Below are positions 1 through 6,641 of a stretch of 29,309 nt of DNA, piece after piece. The DNA is taken from the NCBI GenBank assembly GCA_934385225.1, contig CAKRPQ010000016.1, positions 1-29,309 on the forward strand, read 5' to 3'. How positions within the stretch are numbered: the first letter of the stretch is position 1; every line of letters starts with the position of its first letter. This stretch comes from an uncultured Eubacteriales bacterium. Its GTDB lineage: Bacteria > Bacillota > Clostridia > Oscillospirales > CAG-272. The position numbers and the translations under genes were made by a program. Under the pieces are notes generated by a model. It searched no databases and was not told where the DNA came from. It worked only from the letters and a program-made list of their open reading frames with translations.

Positions 1-133
1 AAGTTGCGTTCTGTTTTACCGAAATCCCTCTATCCGTGGGCAACTTGAAGGGTTCGTTTCTACGGAATGAATCGTCATAAACAAAAAAGCACGGACAAAC
101 CATGCTTTTTTGTTTTTGGTGACCCATGCGGGA
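1..133. repeat. Copy A of a 133-bp direct repeat (167-bp period)
   Basis: Bases 1-133 match bases 168-300 almost exactly. The only differences I see are a few substitutions, such as at 78 and 102. The repeat holds the region downstream of tRNA-Glu, its terminator, and the last 17 bases of the tRNA including CCA. In this copy the homology to the tRNA stops at about 133, so the rest of the tRNA is missing. The repeat begins at the window edge and may continue upstream. Confidence 0.9.
83..111 (-). terminator. Duplicated tRNA-Glu terminator (copy A)
   Basis: Twelve-base arms at 83-94 and 100-111 flank a 5-base loop, with A/T tracts forming the outer stem. One base differs from copy B. On the minus strand the change leaves a U-G wobble, whereas on the plus strand it gives an A-C mismatch. 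This fits a terminator read on the minus strand. Confidence 0.75.
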
Positions 134-140
134 TTATCGA
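117..140 (-). pseudogene. Truncated tRNA-Glu 3' end
   Basis: Bases 117-133 repeat the CCA end, discriminator, 3' acceptor strand and part of the T-arm of the tRNA at 284-358. After a two-base insertion, the bases ATCGAA of the T-loop region also match. Nothing of the anticodon or D-arm follows, so this is a non-functional remnant. Confidence 0.7.
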
Positions 141-143
141 ATA

Positions 144-164
144 AGATAGCACTGCGTGCTATCT
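144..164. repeat. Perfect inverted repeat (9-bp arms, 3-base loop)
   Basis: AGATAGCAC at 144-152 pairs with GTGCTATCT at 156-164 around the loop TGC. It sits at the junction between the truncated tRNA end and repeat copy B. No T-tract follows on either strand, so it does not look like a standard terminator. Confidence 0.7.
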
Positions 165-167
165 ATC

Positions 168-300
168 AAGTTGCGTTCTGTTTTACCGAAATCCCTCTAT
201 CCGTGGGCAACTTGAAGGGTTCGTTTCTACGGAATGAATCGTCAAAAACAAAAAAGCACGGACAAACCGTGCTTTTTTGTTTTTGGTGACCCATGCGGGA
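168..300. repeat. Copy B of the 133-bp direct repeat, joined to the intact tRNA-Glu
   Basis: This is the second copy of the repeat at 1-133, at a fixed offset of 167 bases. It contains the terminator at 250-278 and the 3' end of the complete tRNA-Glu gene. Arms of the type AAGTTGC and GCAACTT inside the unit could pair, but no known RNA family is recognised. Confidence 0.9.
250..278 (-). terminator. tRNA-Glu terminator
   Basis: GCACGG and CCGTGC arms around the loop ACAAA are extended by A6 and T6. It starts 6 bases past the encoded CCA end of the tRNA on the minus strand. Confidence 0.9.
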
Positions 301-358
301 ATCGAACCCACGTTTTCGCCGTGAGAGGGCGACGTCTTAGCCGCTTGACCAATGGGCC
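284..358 (-). tRNA. tRNA-Glu (anticodon CTC)
   Basis: Read on the minus strand, the gene folds into a full cloverleaf. A 7-bp acceptor stem (GGCCCAT with ATGGGTC) is followed by a D-arm. The anticodon stem TCGCC/GGCGA holds the loop CTCTCAC, giving anticodon CTC for Glu GAG codons. A 4-base variable region and the T-arm GTGGG/CCCGC with loop TTCGATT follow. CCA is encoded at 284-286. It has its own promoter and terminator, and its 3' end and downstream region are duplicated further on (1-133). Confidence 0.95.
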
Positions 359-376
359 TTCTTCTGCGACTTTTAT

Positions 377-405
377 ATTATATCATACTTTTTTCGAAAT
401 TGCAA
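377..405 (-). promoter_or_regulatory. Promoter of tRNA-Glu
   Basis: On the minus strand, -35 TTGCAA (405-400), a 17-bp spacer and an extended -10, TGATATAAT (385-377). The -10 ends 18 bases before the tRNA 5' end. Confidence 0.8.
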
Positions 406-501
406 TACCTTTTTCAAAAAAATTTTATTTTTTTGGATTTTTCCGCAAATTATTCGTTATATGTCACAAAAAATCGCCACCACGTTTGTTTAATATGTCA
501 A

Positions 502-530
502 TTTACTTTTTTTGTACAAAATGATATAAT
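502..530 (+). promoter_or_regulatory. Promoter of the GH26 lipoprotein gene
   Basis: A weak -35 (TTTACT, 502-507), a 17-bp spacer and the extended -10 TGATATAAT (522-530). The expected start near 537 gives a leader of about 80 bases. The AT-rich stretch 406-501 between this and the tRNA promoter holds no gene that I can see. Confidence 0.7.
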
Positions 531-619
531 ATTATAAGTGTACGGTCAAGCGTCAAAAGAAAGGGCAATCGTACAGAGAATCTATTAAGATCCGAAAAAC
601 GGTCACACGGAGGAAAAAG

Positions 620-2584
620 ATGAAAAAATTTTTAGTTTGTCTTCTGTCTCTTCTCATGTGCCTTGCAATCGTCTCATGCGGCGACAAGGAAAACGGGAAA
701 ACAGACGACGGAAAAACAACACCTATCAAAGCCGAGACATTTGACGACATAGGCTCATACAAGCTCGTAAGAGGCGACACCTGCTCGGAGGATCAAAAAG
801 CTGCTGCCGTATCTCTTCGCAAAGCACTCGGCACAGTTCTCGACAAACTGCCCGCTCTCGGAACCGACTACGACGGCGAAAAATCAAAGGAAATCCTCAT
901 CGGCAACACAAAGCGCGAGGAGTCGGTAAAGGCTCTCGAAGGGCTTCATTATGACGACTATGTGATAAAGCAGGACGGCACAAAAATCGTTATTGCCGCA
1001 GGGTCTGACGAGGCTCTCACAAATGCCGTAAACTTCTTTATCGAAAACTTCATCGACACAGAAAGCAAGACAGTCAAGCTCCCGACAGGCGACGGCTACA
1101 AGTATGTACCCGAAATCACCTTCGACAAGCTCACAGTTGACGGAAACGACATTTCTACATATAAGATATATAAGGAAAATTCTCTCTTGACCAAAGACGA
1201 AGTCAACGACTTTGCTATGAACATAAGAAAATCCGTTCTCGGAATGGACATTGATCTTGCTCACGAGACAAGCGAACCCGGCGACGGCGGTCACTACATC
1301 ATTCTTGACGGCACTAACCTTGTTCCTTACGAATACAGCATTACGGTCGAAAACGGCGACATCGTCATAAAAGGCAGTTGCGACACGCTCCCGCTTGCAA
1401 TGGCGGAATTCCTTGGTAACTACACAAAGGGAATCGGCGCAAAGGAATACAACCTCACCTCGGCAGACAACAAGTCCTACGAGGCCGAGAAAAAAACTAT
1501 TCCCTACACCAAAGACCAGCTTATGCAGATGCTGACAACAGTTTACAACTCCGACGAGATCCTCTTCGGTGACGAAGTCCAGGGTCAGCAGGATCCGAAC
1601 ACTATTCACGACACCGTTGAAGCATTCGCAGCAGCGGCAGGCGGCGAATATCCGTCAATTATCGGTATTGACCTCGCGTGCTACGGTATTCAGCTTATGG
1701 ACTGCGGCGACGAAAAGTGGAGTTCTTTCATCTGCGACATCGTTGACTACTGCTCCGAGGGCGGTATAATCACGGCTTCCTCTCACTTTGACAACCCCGG
1801 CGACCCTGATAAGGCTGTCAGAGGAAACATTCTCGGTCTTGAAACCGCAGGCGACGGCACACTTGAAGAATACGAGGCAGCTTTCGAAGAGCTTCTTACC
1901 GAGGGAACAGACCTCAACGTATTCTGGAAGAACGAGCTTACGGAGGACGCGCGTTTCCTGAAAGCACTCGGCGACCAGGGTGTGACCGTTCTTTGGCGAC
2001 CGCTTCACGAGTCGAACGGAAACTGGTTCTGGTACTGCACGACGCAGGGAAGCAACACTCTTGACCCCTCTTATCTCCAAAGAATGTGGATCTACATCCA
2101 CGACTACTATGTAAACGAGCTTGGTCTCACAAACCTTATCTGGAACTACGGTCCGAACACGTCGAACAATGTTGACGATGCAAAAGGCACTACTATGAGC
2201 CCATGGTACTGCTACCCCGGCGAAGAGTACGTCGATATAGTCGGTGTTGACTGGTACACATCAAGCGGTGATGAAATTACATATAATGACAACTATCTGG
2301 CCCTTATCGACACAACAAGAAAGATCGGCGCGGTAACCGAATTCGGCCCCGCAGGTTCACTTATTGCCGATGAAGGCACAAAACCGCAGGAAGAACTCTT
2401 CAACTGCATGGATCTCTACGGAATTATATTCGACCTCCAAAGAGAAGGCTACAACTTCGCATACTTCCTCACATGGGGCGGTAGATGGGGACTCAGAACA
2501 ATGGGCAAGGGCGAAGAATTTATGAAGAGCGATATTATCATAACAAGATCCGAACTCAAAACAATGTTTGAAGCAATGAAATAA
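620..2584 (+). CDS. Secreted GH26-type beta-mannanase lipoprotein
   Basis: This 654-residue protein probably cuts beta-mannan or a related beta-linked polymer outside the cell. The N-terminus is a lipoprotein signal with a lipobox ending in Cys20, followed by a charged linker. Residues of about 35-165 and 190-290 look like two related non-catalytic alpha/beta domains of the kind placed before glycosidase domains. The catalytic part begins near 295. It has the GH26 acid/base motif RPLHESNGNWFW (Glu464) and the nucleophile motif AVTEFGPAG (Glu574), with the VGVDWY strand between them. GGAGG precedes the ATG by 6 bases. It stands alone between a promoter and a strong terminator. The family call is firm; mannan as the substrate is inferred from GH26, which also includes other beta-glycanases. 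Confidence 0.88.
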   Translation: MKKFLVCLLSLLMCLAIVSCGDKENGKTDDGKTTPIKAETFDDIGSYKLVRGDTCSEDQKAAAVSLRKALGTVLDKLPALGTDYDGEKSKEILIGNTKREESVKALEGLHYDDYVIKQDGTKIVIAAGSDEALTNAVNFFIENFIDTESKTVKLPTGDGYKYVPEITFDKLTVDGNDISTYKIYKENSLLTKDEVNDFAMNIRKSVLGMDIDLAHETSEPGDGGHYIILDGTNLVPYEYSITVENGDIVIKGSCDTLPLAMAEFLGNYTKGIGAKEYNLTSADNKSYEAEKKTIPYTKDQLMQMLTTVYNSDEILFGDEVQGQQDPNTIHDTVEAFAAAAGGEYPSIIGIDLACYGIQLMDCGDEKWSSFICDIVDYCSEGGIITASSHFDNPGDPDKAVRGNILGLETAGDGTLEEYEAAFEELLTEGTDLNVFWKNELTEDARFLKALGDQGVTVLWRPLHESNGNWFWYCTTQGSNTLDPSYLQRMWIYIHDYYVNELGLTNLIWNYGPNTSNNVDDAKGTTMSPWYCYPGEEYVDIVGVDWYTSSGDEITYNDNYLALIDTTRKIGAVTEFGPAGSLIADEGTKPQEELFNCMDLYGIIFDLQREGYNFAYFLTWGGRWGLRTMGKGEEFMKSDIIITRSELKTMFEAMK

Positions 2585-2597
2585 ACAATAAACTTAT

Positions 2598-2645
2598 GCC
2601 GCCGTTCCGATCACGGGAACGGCGGCTTTACTTTGCGTTTTTTTG
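2598..2645 (+). terminator. Terminator of the GH26 gene
   Basis: An 11-bp GC-rich stem (GCCGCCGTTCC at 2598-2608 with 2616-2626) is followed by a T-rich stretch ending in T7. Confidence 0.9.
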
Positions 2646-2663
2646 TAATCAGCCGTTACATAC

Positions 2664-2695
2664 AAAAACCCCGCGTCCATATGGGCGCGGGGTTT
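2664..2695 (-). terminator. Terminator of the oxidoreductase gene
   Basis: AAACCCCGCG (2666-2675) pairs with CGCGGGGTTT (2686-2695). On the minus strand a short T-run follows. It lies 29 bases after the stop of the convergent gene at 2725. Confidence 0.8.
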
Positions 2696-2724
2696 ACATT
2701 TAATTCTGTCAGGTTAAAATCATA

Positions 2725-3924
2725 TCAGCACTCGGGAATGTGAATTTCAACTTCCTTGCCTGCTGCGGAAGACTTTGCGATACCGTCGAGAATAGCCTGG
2801 TTGTAGATGATCTGCGACGTCGGAACAGGAGCGGGAGTACCGTTCTTGCAAGCGTCGAGGAAAGATCTGATTTTGAGGTCGAAGAGAGGTGTATCAGTTT
2901 TAAGAAGCGGAATAGTTGTCTCTGTCTGCTCGCCCGCAACCTCATGATAGAGGGTCATGGGAGCATGGAAAGTGCCGTTCCAGCAGTCTGTGGAAGGAAC
3001 GCGGAGACCGCCCTTAGTACCGAGAATGATCGTATCACCGGGAGTATTGATATTCATAGCCCAAGCGATACGGAAGTCGAGAATGATACCGTCCTTAACA
3101 CCGTACTTACCGGGTTCGAGACGAACGTATGCCGATGCGAAGTCGTCAACGCCGAAGAGCTTTGCGTATTCGGGGTGACCTGTGTGTACGTAGTTTGAAT
3201 AGTTCGGGTCTGTACCGAAGTAGTTTGTCTTTCTACCCGTAACTGTGAGCGGCTTCGGATAACCGATAGCGTTGAGAACGAGGTCGAGAGAGTAGCAACC
3301 GATATCGGCAAGTGCGCCGAGACCTGCCGTCTTATCTTCGATGAAGGAAGTACCGAACGGTGTCGGGATACCTCTTCTTCTGCCGCCGCCTGTCTGAATG
3401 TAGTAGATCTCGCCGAGAGCGCCCGATCTTACGATCTTACCGATCATCTGCATGTTGTTGTCGAGACGGGGCTGGAAGCCGATGGAAAGAACCTTTCCGC
3501 TCTTCTTCTCTGCCTTAACGATCTCTGCTGCCTCTTCGATGGTTACGCACATCGGCTTTTCAAGCATTACGTTGATGCCGTGTTCGAGGGCGTAGATCGT
3601 AGGAGCCGCGTGCTGGCGGTTGTATGTACAAACGGATACAGCGTCAAGTTTAAGGTTTGCGTTATCGTCAATCATTTCCTTGTGACTTGCGTAATTTGTC
3701 TTTACGCCCTCCACGCCGAATTTCTTGAAGAACGCCTCTGCCTTACCGGGAATGAGGTCACAACCTGCAACGATCTCAACGTCAGGCTGTTTAAGATAGG
3801 ACTGGATATGCGATTCTGCAATCCAACCCGTACCGATGATAGCCACACGCATTTTCTTGCTTGCGTCAACGGTTTTTGTTTCATGACTTTCCATGAAAGC
3901 ATTAAGTCCTGCTGCTTCTGCCAT
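2725..3924 (-). CDS. Gfo/Idh/MocA family oxidoreductase
   Basis: This is a 399-residue NAD(P)-dependent sugar or sugar-derivative dehydrogenase. The Rossmann motif GTGWIA lies at about 31-36, after a 24-residue N-terminal extension, and the family motif EKP is at 122-124 (Lys123). A catalytic-domain region follows, with GGGRRRG and ADIGCYSLD. Start: AGGAGGA lies 9 bases before the ATG at 3924. A second Met at residue 25 (MRVAIIG) would give the usual family length, but it has no obvious ribosome binding site. It lies 67 bases downstream of the isomerase gene (3992-4807), and the pair is probably one operon acting on the same sugar. The substrate cannot be read from the sequence. Confidence 0.88.
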   Translation of the reverse strand: MAEAAGLNAFMESHETKTVDASKKMRVAIIGTGWIAESHIQSYLKQPDVEIVAGCDLIPGKAEAFFKKFGVEGVKTNYASHKEMIDDNANLKLDAVSVCTYNRQHAAPTIYALEHGINVMLEKPMCVTIEEAAEIVKAEKKSGKVLSIGFQPRLDNNMQMIGKIVRSGALGEIYYIQTGGGRRRGIPTPFGTSFIEDKTAGLGALADIGCYSLDLVLNAIGYPKPLTVTGRKTNYFGTDPNYSNYVHTGHPEYAKLFGVDDFASAYVRLEPGKYGVKDGIILDFRIAWAMNINTPGDTIILGTKGGLRVPSTDCWNGTFHAPMTLYHEVAGEQTETTIPLLKTDTPLFDLKIRSFLDACKNGTPAPVPTSQIIYNQAILDGIAKSSAAGKEVEIHIPEC

Positions 3925-3991
3925 GGGAAAATTCCTCCTGAAATTTTAATTTTATAATAGCGGGCTTTAAGCCTTATTATTCGTGTTTCTC

Positions 3992-4807
3992 TCAGTTACC
4001 GAGAGTTTTAAGGTAATCTCTCGAAAGCTTTGCACATTCGAGCGGCGATTTTTCCATACTCGGTCTGTCCTGTTCTACAACGATCCATTCCGTGCCTGCG
4101 TCCTCGCAAGCGTGAAGAATGCCGTAGAAATCCTGGCAACCGTAACCGACGGGACGAAGCTCAAATGCGGACGCTTTCTTCGATATCTTCTTGTCGATAC
4201 CGATAAGCTCGTACATTTCAGCCGACTTTTCGCCGACAAAGTCTTTAAGGTGCACAACGGGAGCTCTGCCCGCGTACTTTCTTACATATTCGATCGGATC
4301 TGCGCCGCCGACCTTTACCCAGCAGGTATCAAGCTCTGTTGCAAGGAGCTTGTCCGAAACCGTATCGTAAAGTGTATCGAGCGCGTACTCGCCGTCTACT
4401 TTAACAAATTCGAAATCGTGGTTGTGATAGAGAAGTTTGACACCCTGTCTTGCACATTCCTCGCCGAGCATCTTGATATTTTCAACCGTTTCCGCCCACT
4501 TTTCTTTGCCGGGACGAAGCTCTTCGGGAAGATACGGAACAGCGATATATTTACAGCCGATCTCGACATAATCGCCGATAACGCCCTTCGGGTCTTTCAC
4601 CATATCGGCAAGCGGAACGTGTGCGGATATCGGAACAAGCCCTATCTCCTCGCACATTTTCTTTACGTCGGTGGGCTTATTGCCGTAAAGTCCCGCGAAC
4701 TCAACGCCGTCGTACCCCATTGCCTTGATCTTTTCAAGAGTTCCTCTGAAATCCGCCTCTGCGTCGTCTCTCACGGAGTAAACCTGAATTGCAACCGGAA
4801 ATTTCAT
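3992..4807 (-). CDS. Sugar-phosphate isomerase/epimerase (xylose isomerase-like TIM barrel)
   Basis: A 271-residue protein of the AP-endonuclease-2/xylose isomerase-like fold. Conserved metal-site style motifs appear in order: YDGVEFAG, YHNHDFEF, LDTCWVKVGG, VVHLKDF and VVEQD. The start is set at 4807, where GGAGG stands 6 bases before ATG and the protein begins MKFPVAIQVYSVRD. A longer reading from 4972 would add 55 residues across the promoter and is rejected. It is probably cotranscribed with the Gfo/Idh/MocA oxidoreductase downstream, a pairing common in inositol and ketosugar pathways. It is distantly related to the protein at 21652-22428. The exact reaction is unknown. Confidence 0.87.
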   Translation of the reverse strand: MKFPVAIQVYSVRDDAEADFRGTLEKIKAMGYDGVEFAGLYGNKPTDVKKMCEEIGLVPISAHVPLADMVKDPKGVIGDYVEIGCKYIAVPYLPEELRPGKEKWAETVENIKMLGEECARQGVKLLYHNHDFEFVKVDGEYALDTLYDTVSDKLLATELDTCWVKVGGADPIEYVRKYAGRAPVVHLKDFVGEKSAEMYELIGIDKKISKKASAFELRPVGYGCQDFYGILHACEDAGTEWIVVEQDRPSMEKSPLECAKLSRDYLKTLGN

Positions 4808-4876
4808 AATATACCTCCAAAACACGCTGTGAAATTGTACGGAAACGGCAGAATATGCCTTTTTCCATACAACATA

Positions 4877-4905
4877 ATTATAAATCAAAAAAAAAAATAT
4901 TACAA
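4877..4905 (-). promoter_or_regulatory. Promoter of the isomerase-oxidoreductase operon
   Basis: -35 TTGTAA (4905-4900), a 17-bp spacer that is almost all T on the minus strand, and -10 TATAAT (4882-4877). The remaining part of the 254-base gap (4906-5061) shows no gene and no clear terminator. Confidence 0.75.
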
Positions 4906-5061
4906 GACAATAGTAGGCATATATAAGACAAATATTGCTATTTATTATTTTTGTAAAAATGCACAAGAACATCGCACAGTTGCCGAAACTGCAAAAAACG
5001 AGGAATTTTGGCAGAATGTGCGCGCTTCTTTATGCGTCAAATTGCTTTTATTATGTCGTGT

Positions 5062-5445
5062 TTACGCTTTCACGCTCGTCTCCGCCGAAAAAGCGATGTA
5101 ACGCAGATTTGCAACAGCCTCCGCGCACCTGTTTTTTGTTCCGTATCCCTCTCCGCGCGCAATGACGTTGCCGTTTTTGGCGACAACGGCGAAATTATAA
5201 CCGCCGTACTCGCCCTCGGTTCTGTAAATCTCAACACGCGGGCATTTTGGGACGATTTCATCATTCTGCGTAGAGTCAAAAACGTCCGCTCCCGAATTTA
5301 TCCGCAGGCTCGCTATGCCCTTTTTTGCGAGCGCAAGTGTTTTGTAGTTCCCGCCGACGGCGATCAGTCTTCCACCCGTCGAAAAAAGCGAAAACGTATA
5401 TTCGCCCACGGGCGTTTTTTCGATCTCGTATCTTCCGCTTGCCAT
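5062..5445 (-). CDS. DUF1508 (YegP-like) protein with two tandem repeats
   Basis: A 127-residue protein made of two copies of the short YegP/DUF1508 fold. The first runs from RYEIEKTPVGEYTFSL to the GIASLRINSG segment; the second starts at YRTEGEYGGYNFAVVAKNG. The start is the ATG at 5445, since GGAGG lies 5 bases before it. The upstream in-frame ATG at 5460 places the Shine-Dalgarno sequence inside the coding region. The gene follows the CDF transporter after a short gap and is translated last in the operon. The family's molecular role is poorly defined, so I assign none. Confidence 0.8.
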   Translation of the reverse strand: MASGRYEIEKTPVGEYTFSLFSTGGRLIAVGGNYKTLALAKKGIASLRINSGADVFDSTQNDEIVPKCPRVEIYRTEGEYGGYNFAVVAKNGNVIARGEGYGTKNRCAEAVANLRYIAFSAETSVKA

Positions 5446-5463
5446 TTTAACCTCCGGCATAAG

Positions 5464-6627
5464 TTACTGTCTGTCGACCGTTATCACTCCGTAATAATTC
5501 TCGCCGAGCTCGTCTATCTTGTCTTTTATATCACCTATAATCTCCTCGTCGGAGAGCTTCACCTCGAACGGAACGACAACGTCAAATATTATATTCGTAT
5601 GCGTCGTTCCGGGGACAATGCGAAAATCGTGTACCGTTATCCGCTCGTCGATGTCCTTTATTTTTTCTCTGACCTCGGCATACAGCTTATCCGTGAGCGG
5701 GTCTCCTACCGCGACGGGATCAAGGTGAATGACGCATTTTATGCCGAGTTTATTCTCTATTTCGCGCTCTATTCTGTCTATCGCGTCGTGCGACGCGTAA
5801 ACGTCCTTTCCGCCGTCAACCTCGACGTGCGCCGACGCGAATGTTCTGCCGGGACCGTAATTATGGAGCGCAAGGTCGTGTATTCCGAGTGCTTCGGGGT
5901 GCGAAAAAACTATACTTCTTATCTCATTTTCAAGTTTCTCGCCGGGAGCTTCGCCGAGAATCGAATCGGTAGCCTCCTTAAAAATCTTCGCGCCCGAAAC
6001 GAGTATGAAAACGGCGACCGCAACACCGATATACGCGTCAAGCATGAGCGACGTAAAGCGGTAAACGACCACTCCGAGAAGTACAGCCGCCGTCGAAACG
6101 ACATCGGAAAGGCTGTCCGCCGCCGCGGCTTTAAGAACATCGGAAGAAATGAATTTCCCGACGCGGCGATAAAACAGGCAGAGCAGAAGTTTAAGCGCTA
6201 TCGAAACAAGGAGAACGATAAACGCCGTCGTGCCGTAGTTTGCAGCCTCGCCGCCCGACACCGCCTTTGAGAGCGACTCGCGAAGAAGCGAAAAACCGAT
6301 TATAATTATTGCGACCGATACCATCATCGACGCTATATACTCTATCCGCGCGTGACCGAACGGGTGCTTTCTGTCGGCGGGTTTTGCGGATATTCCGAAA
6401 CTGACGAGTGCCATTACGGAAGAACCCGCGTCAGAAAGGTTATTCAGCGCGTCCGCCGTGATCGAAATGGACGACGTAAGAAGTCCGACGGCAAATTTGC
6501 CCGCAAAAAGAAGAAGATTGACGCAGATGCCGACGACGGAGGCAAGCGTTCCGAGACGTCCTCTTGTGCGCGTGTCCTTAATGCCGTCGCCTTTTCCCGT
6601 AAGTATCCCGCAAAGCAGATTTGCCAT
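5464..6627 (-). CDS. Cation diffusion facilitator, manganese-type metal site
   Basis: A 387-residue inner-membrane metal exporter of the CDF family. About six membrane segments span residues 25-220, followed by a cytoplasmic ferredoxin-like domain (about 225-300). A further C-terminal segment makes it longer than the usual roughly 300 residues. The transmembrane metal site reads NxxxD in helix 2 (Asn62, Asp66) and DxxxD in helix 5 (Asp171, Asp175). That NxxxD-DxxxD pattern is known from the pneumococcal manganese exporter MntE, whereas zinc exporters usually have HxxxD or DxxxD with HxxxD. GAGGGG precedes ATG at 6627. The gene starts 14 bases after the DUF4091 gene. Family is firm; manganese is an inference. 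Confidence 0.9.
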   Translation of the reverse strand: MANLLCGILTGKGDGIKDTRTRGRLGTLASVVGICVNLLLFAGKFAVGLLTSSISITADALNNLSDAGSSVMALVSFGISAKPADRKHPFGHARIEYIASMMVSVAIIIIGFSLLRESLSKAVSGGEAANYGTTAFIVLLVSIALKLLLCLFYRRVGKFISSDVLKAAAADSLSDVVSTAAVLLGVVVYRFTSLMLDAYIGVAVAVFILVSGAKIFKEATDSILGEAPGEKLENEIRSIVFSHPEALGIHDLALHNYGPGRTFASAHVEVDGGKDVYASHDAIDRIEREIENKLGIKCVIHLDPVAVGDPLTDKLYAEVREKIKDIDERITVHDFRIVPGTTHTNIIFDVVVPFEVKLSDEEIIGDIKDKIDELGENYYGVITVDRQ

Positions 6628-6641
6628 AAGATCCCCTCACA

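Noticed and set aside
1..300. An integrated mobile element bounded by tRNA-derived attachment repeats
   Set aside because: Only 167 bases separate the two tRNA ends and no integrase or cargo gene lies between them. An element could only exist outside the window.
234..524. 96-codon ORF on the plus strand over the tRNA-Glu region
   Set aside because: It reads the reverse complement of the tRNA and terminator. It is a known type of false ORF and has no ribosome binding site.
4808..5061. Terminator after the DUF1508 gene
   Set aside because: Only weak 5-bp stems without a T-tract are visible in the 254-base gap, so no terminator is called.
3983..5101. 372-codon plus-strand ORF
   Set aside because: It is antisense to the isomerase gene and runs through its promoter. 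It is a result of codon bias in the real gene.
5008..6270. 420-codon plus-strand ORF
   Set aside because: It lies antisense to the CDF transporter and DUF1508 genes, which have clear families, ribosome binding sites and operon spacing. The antisense product has no recognisable pattern.
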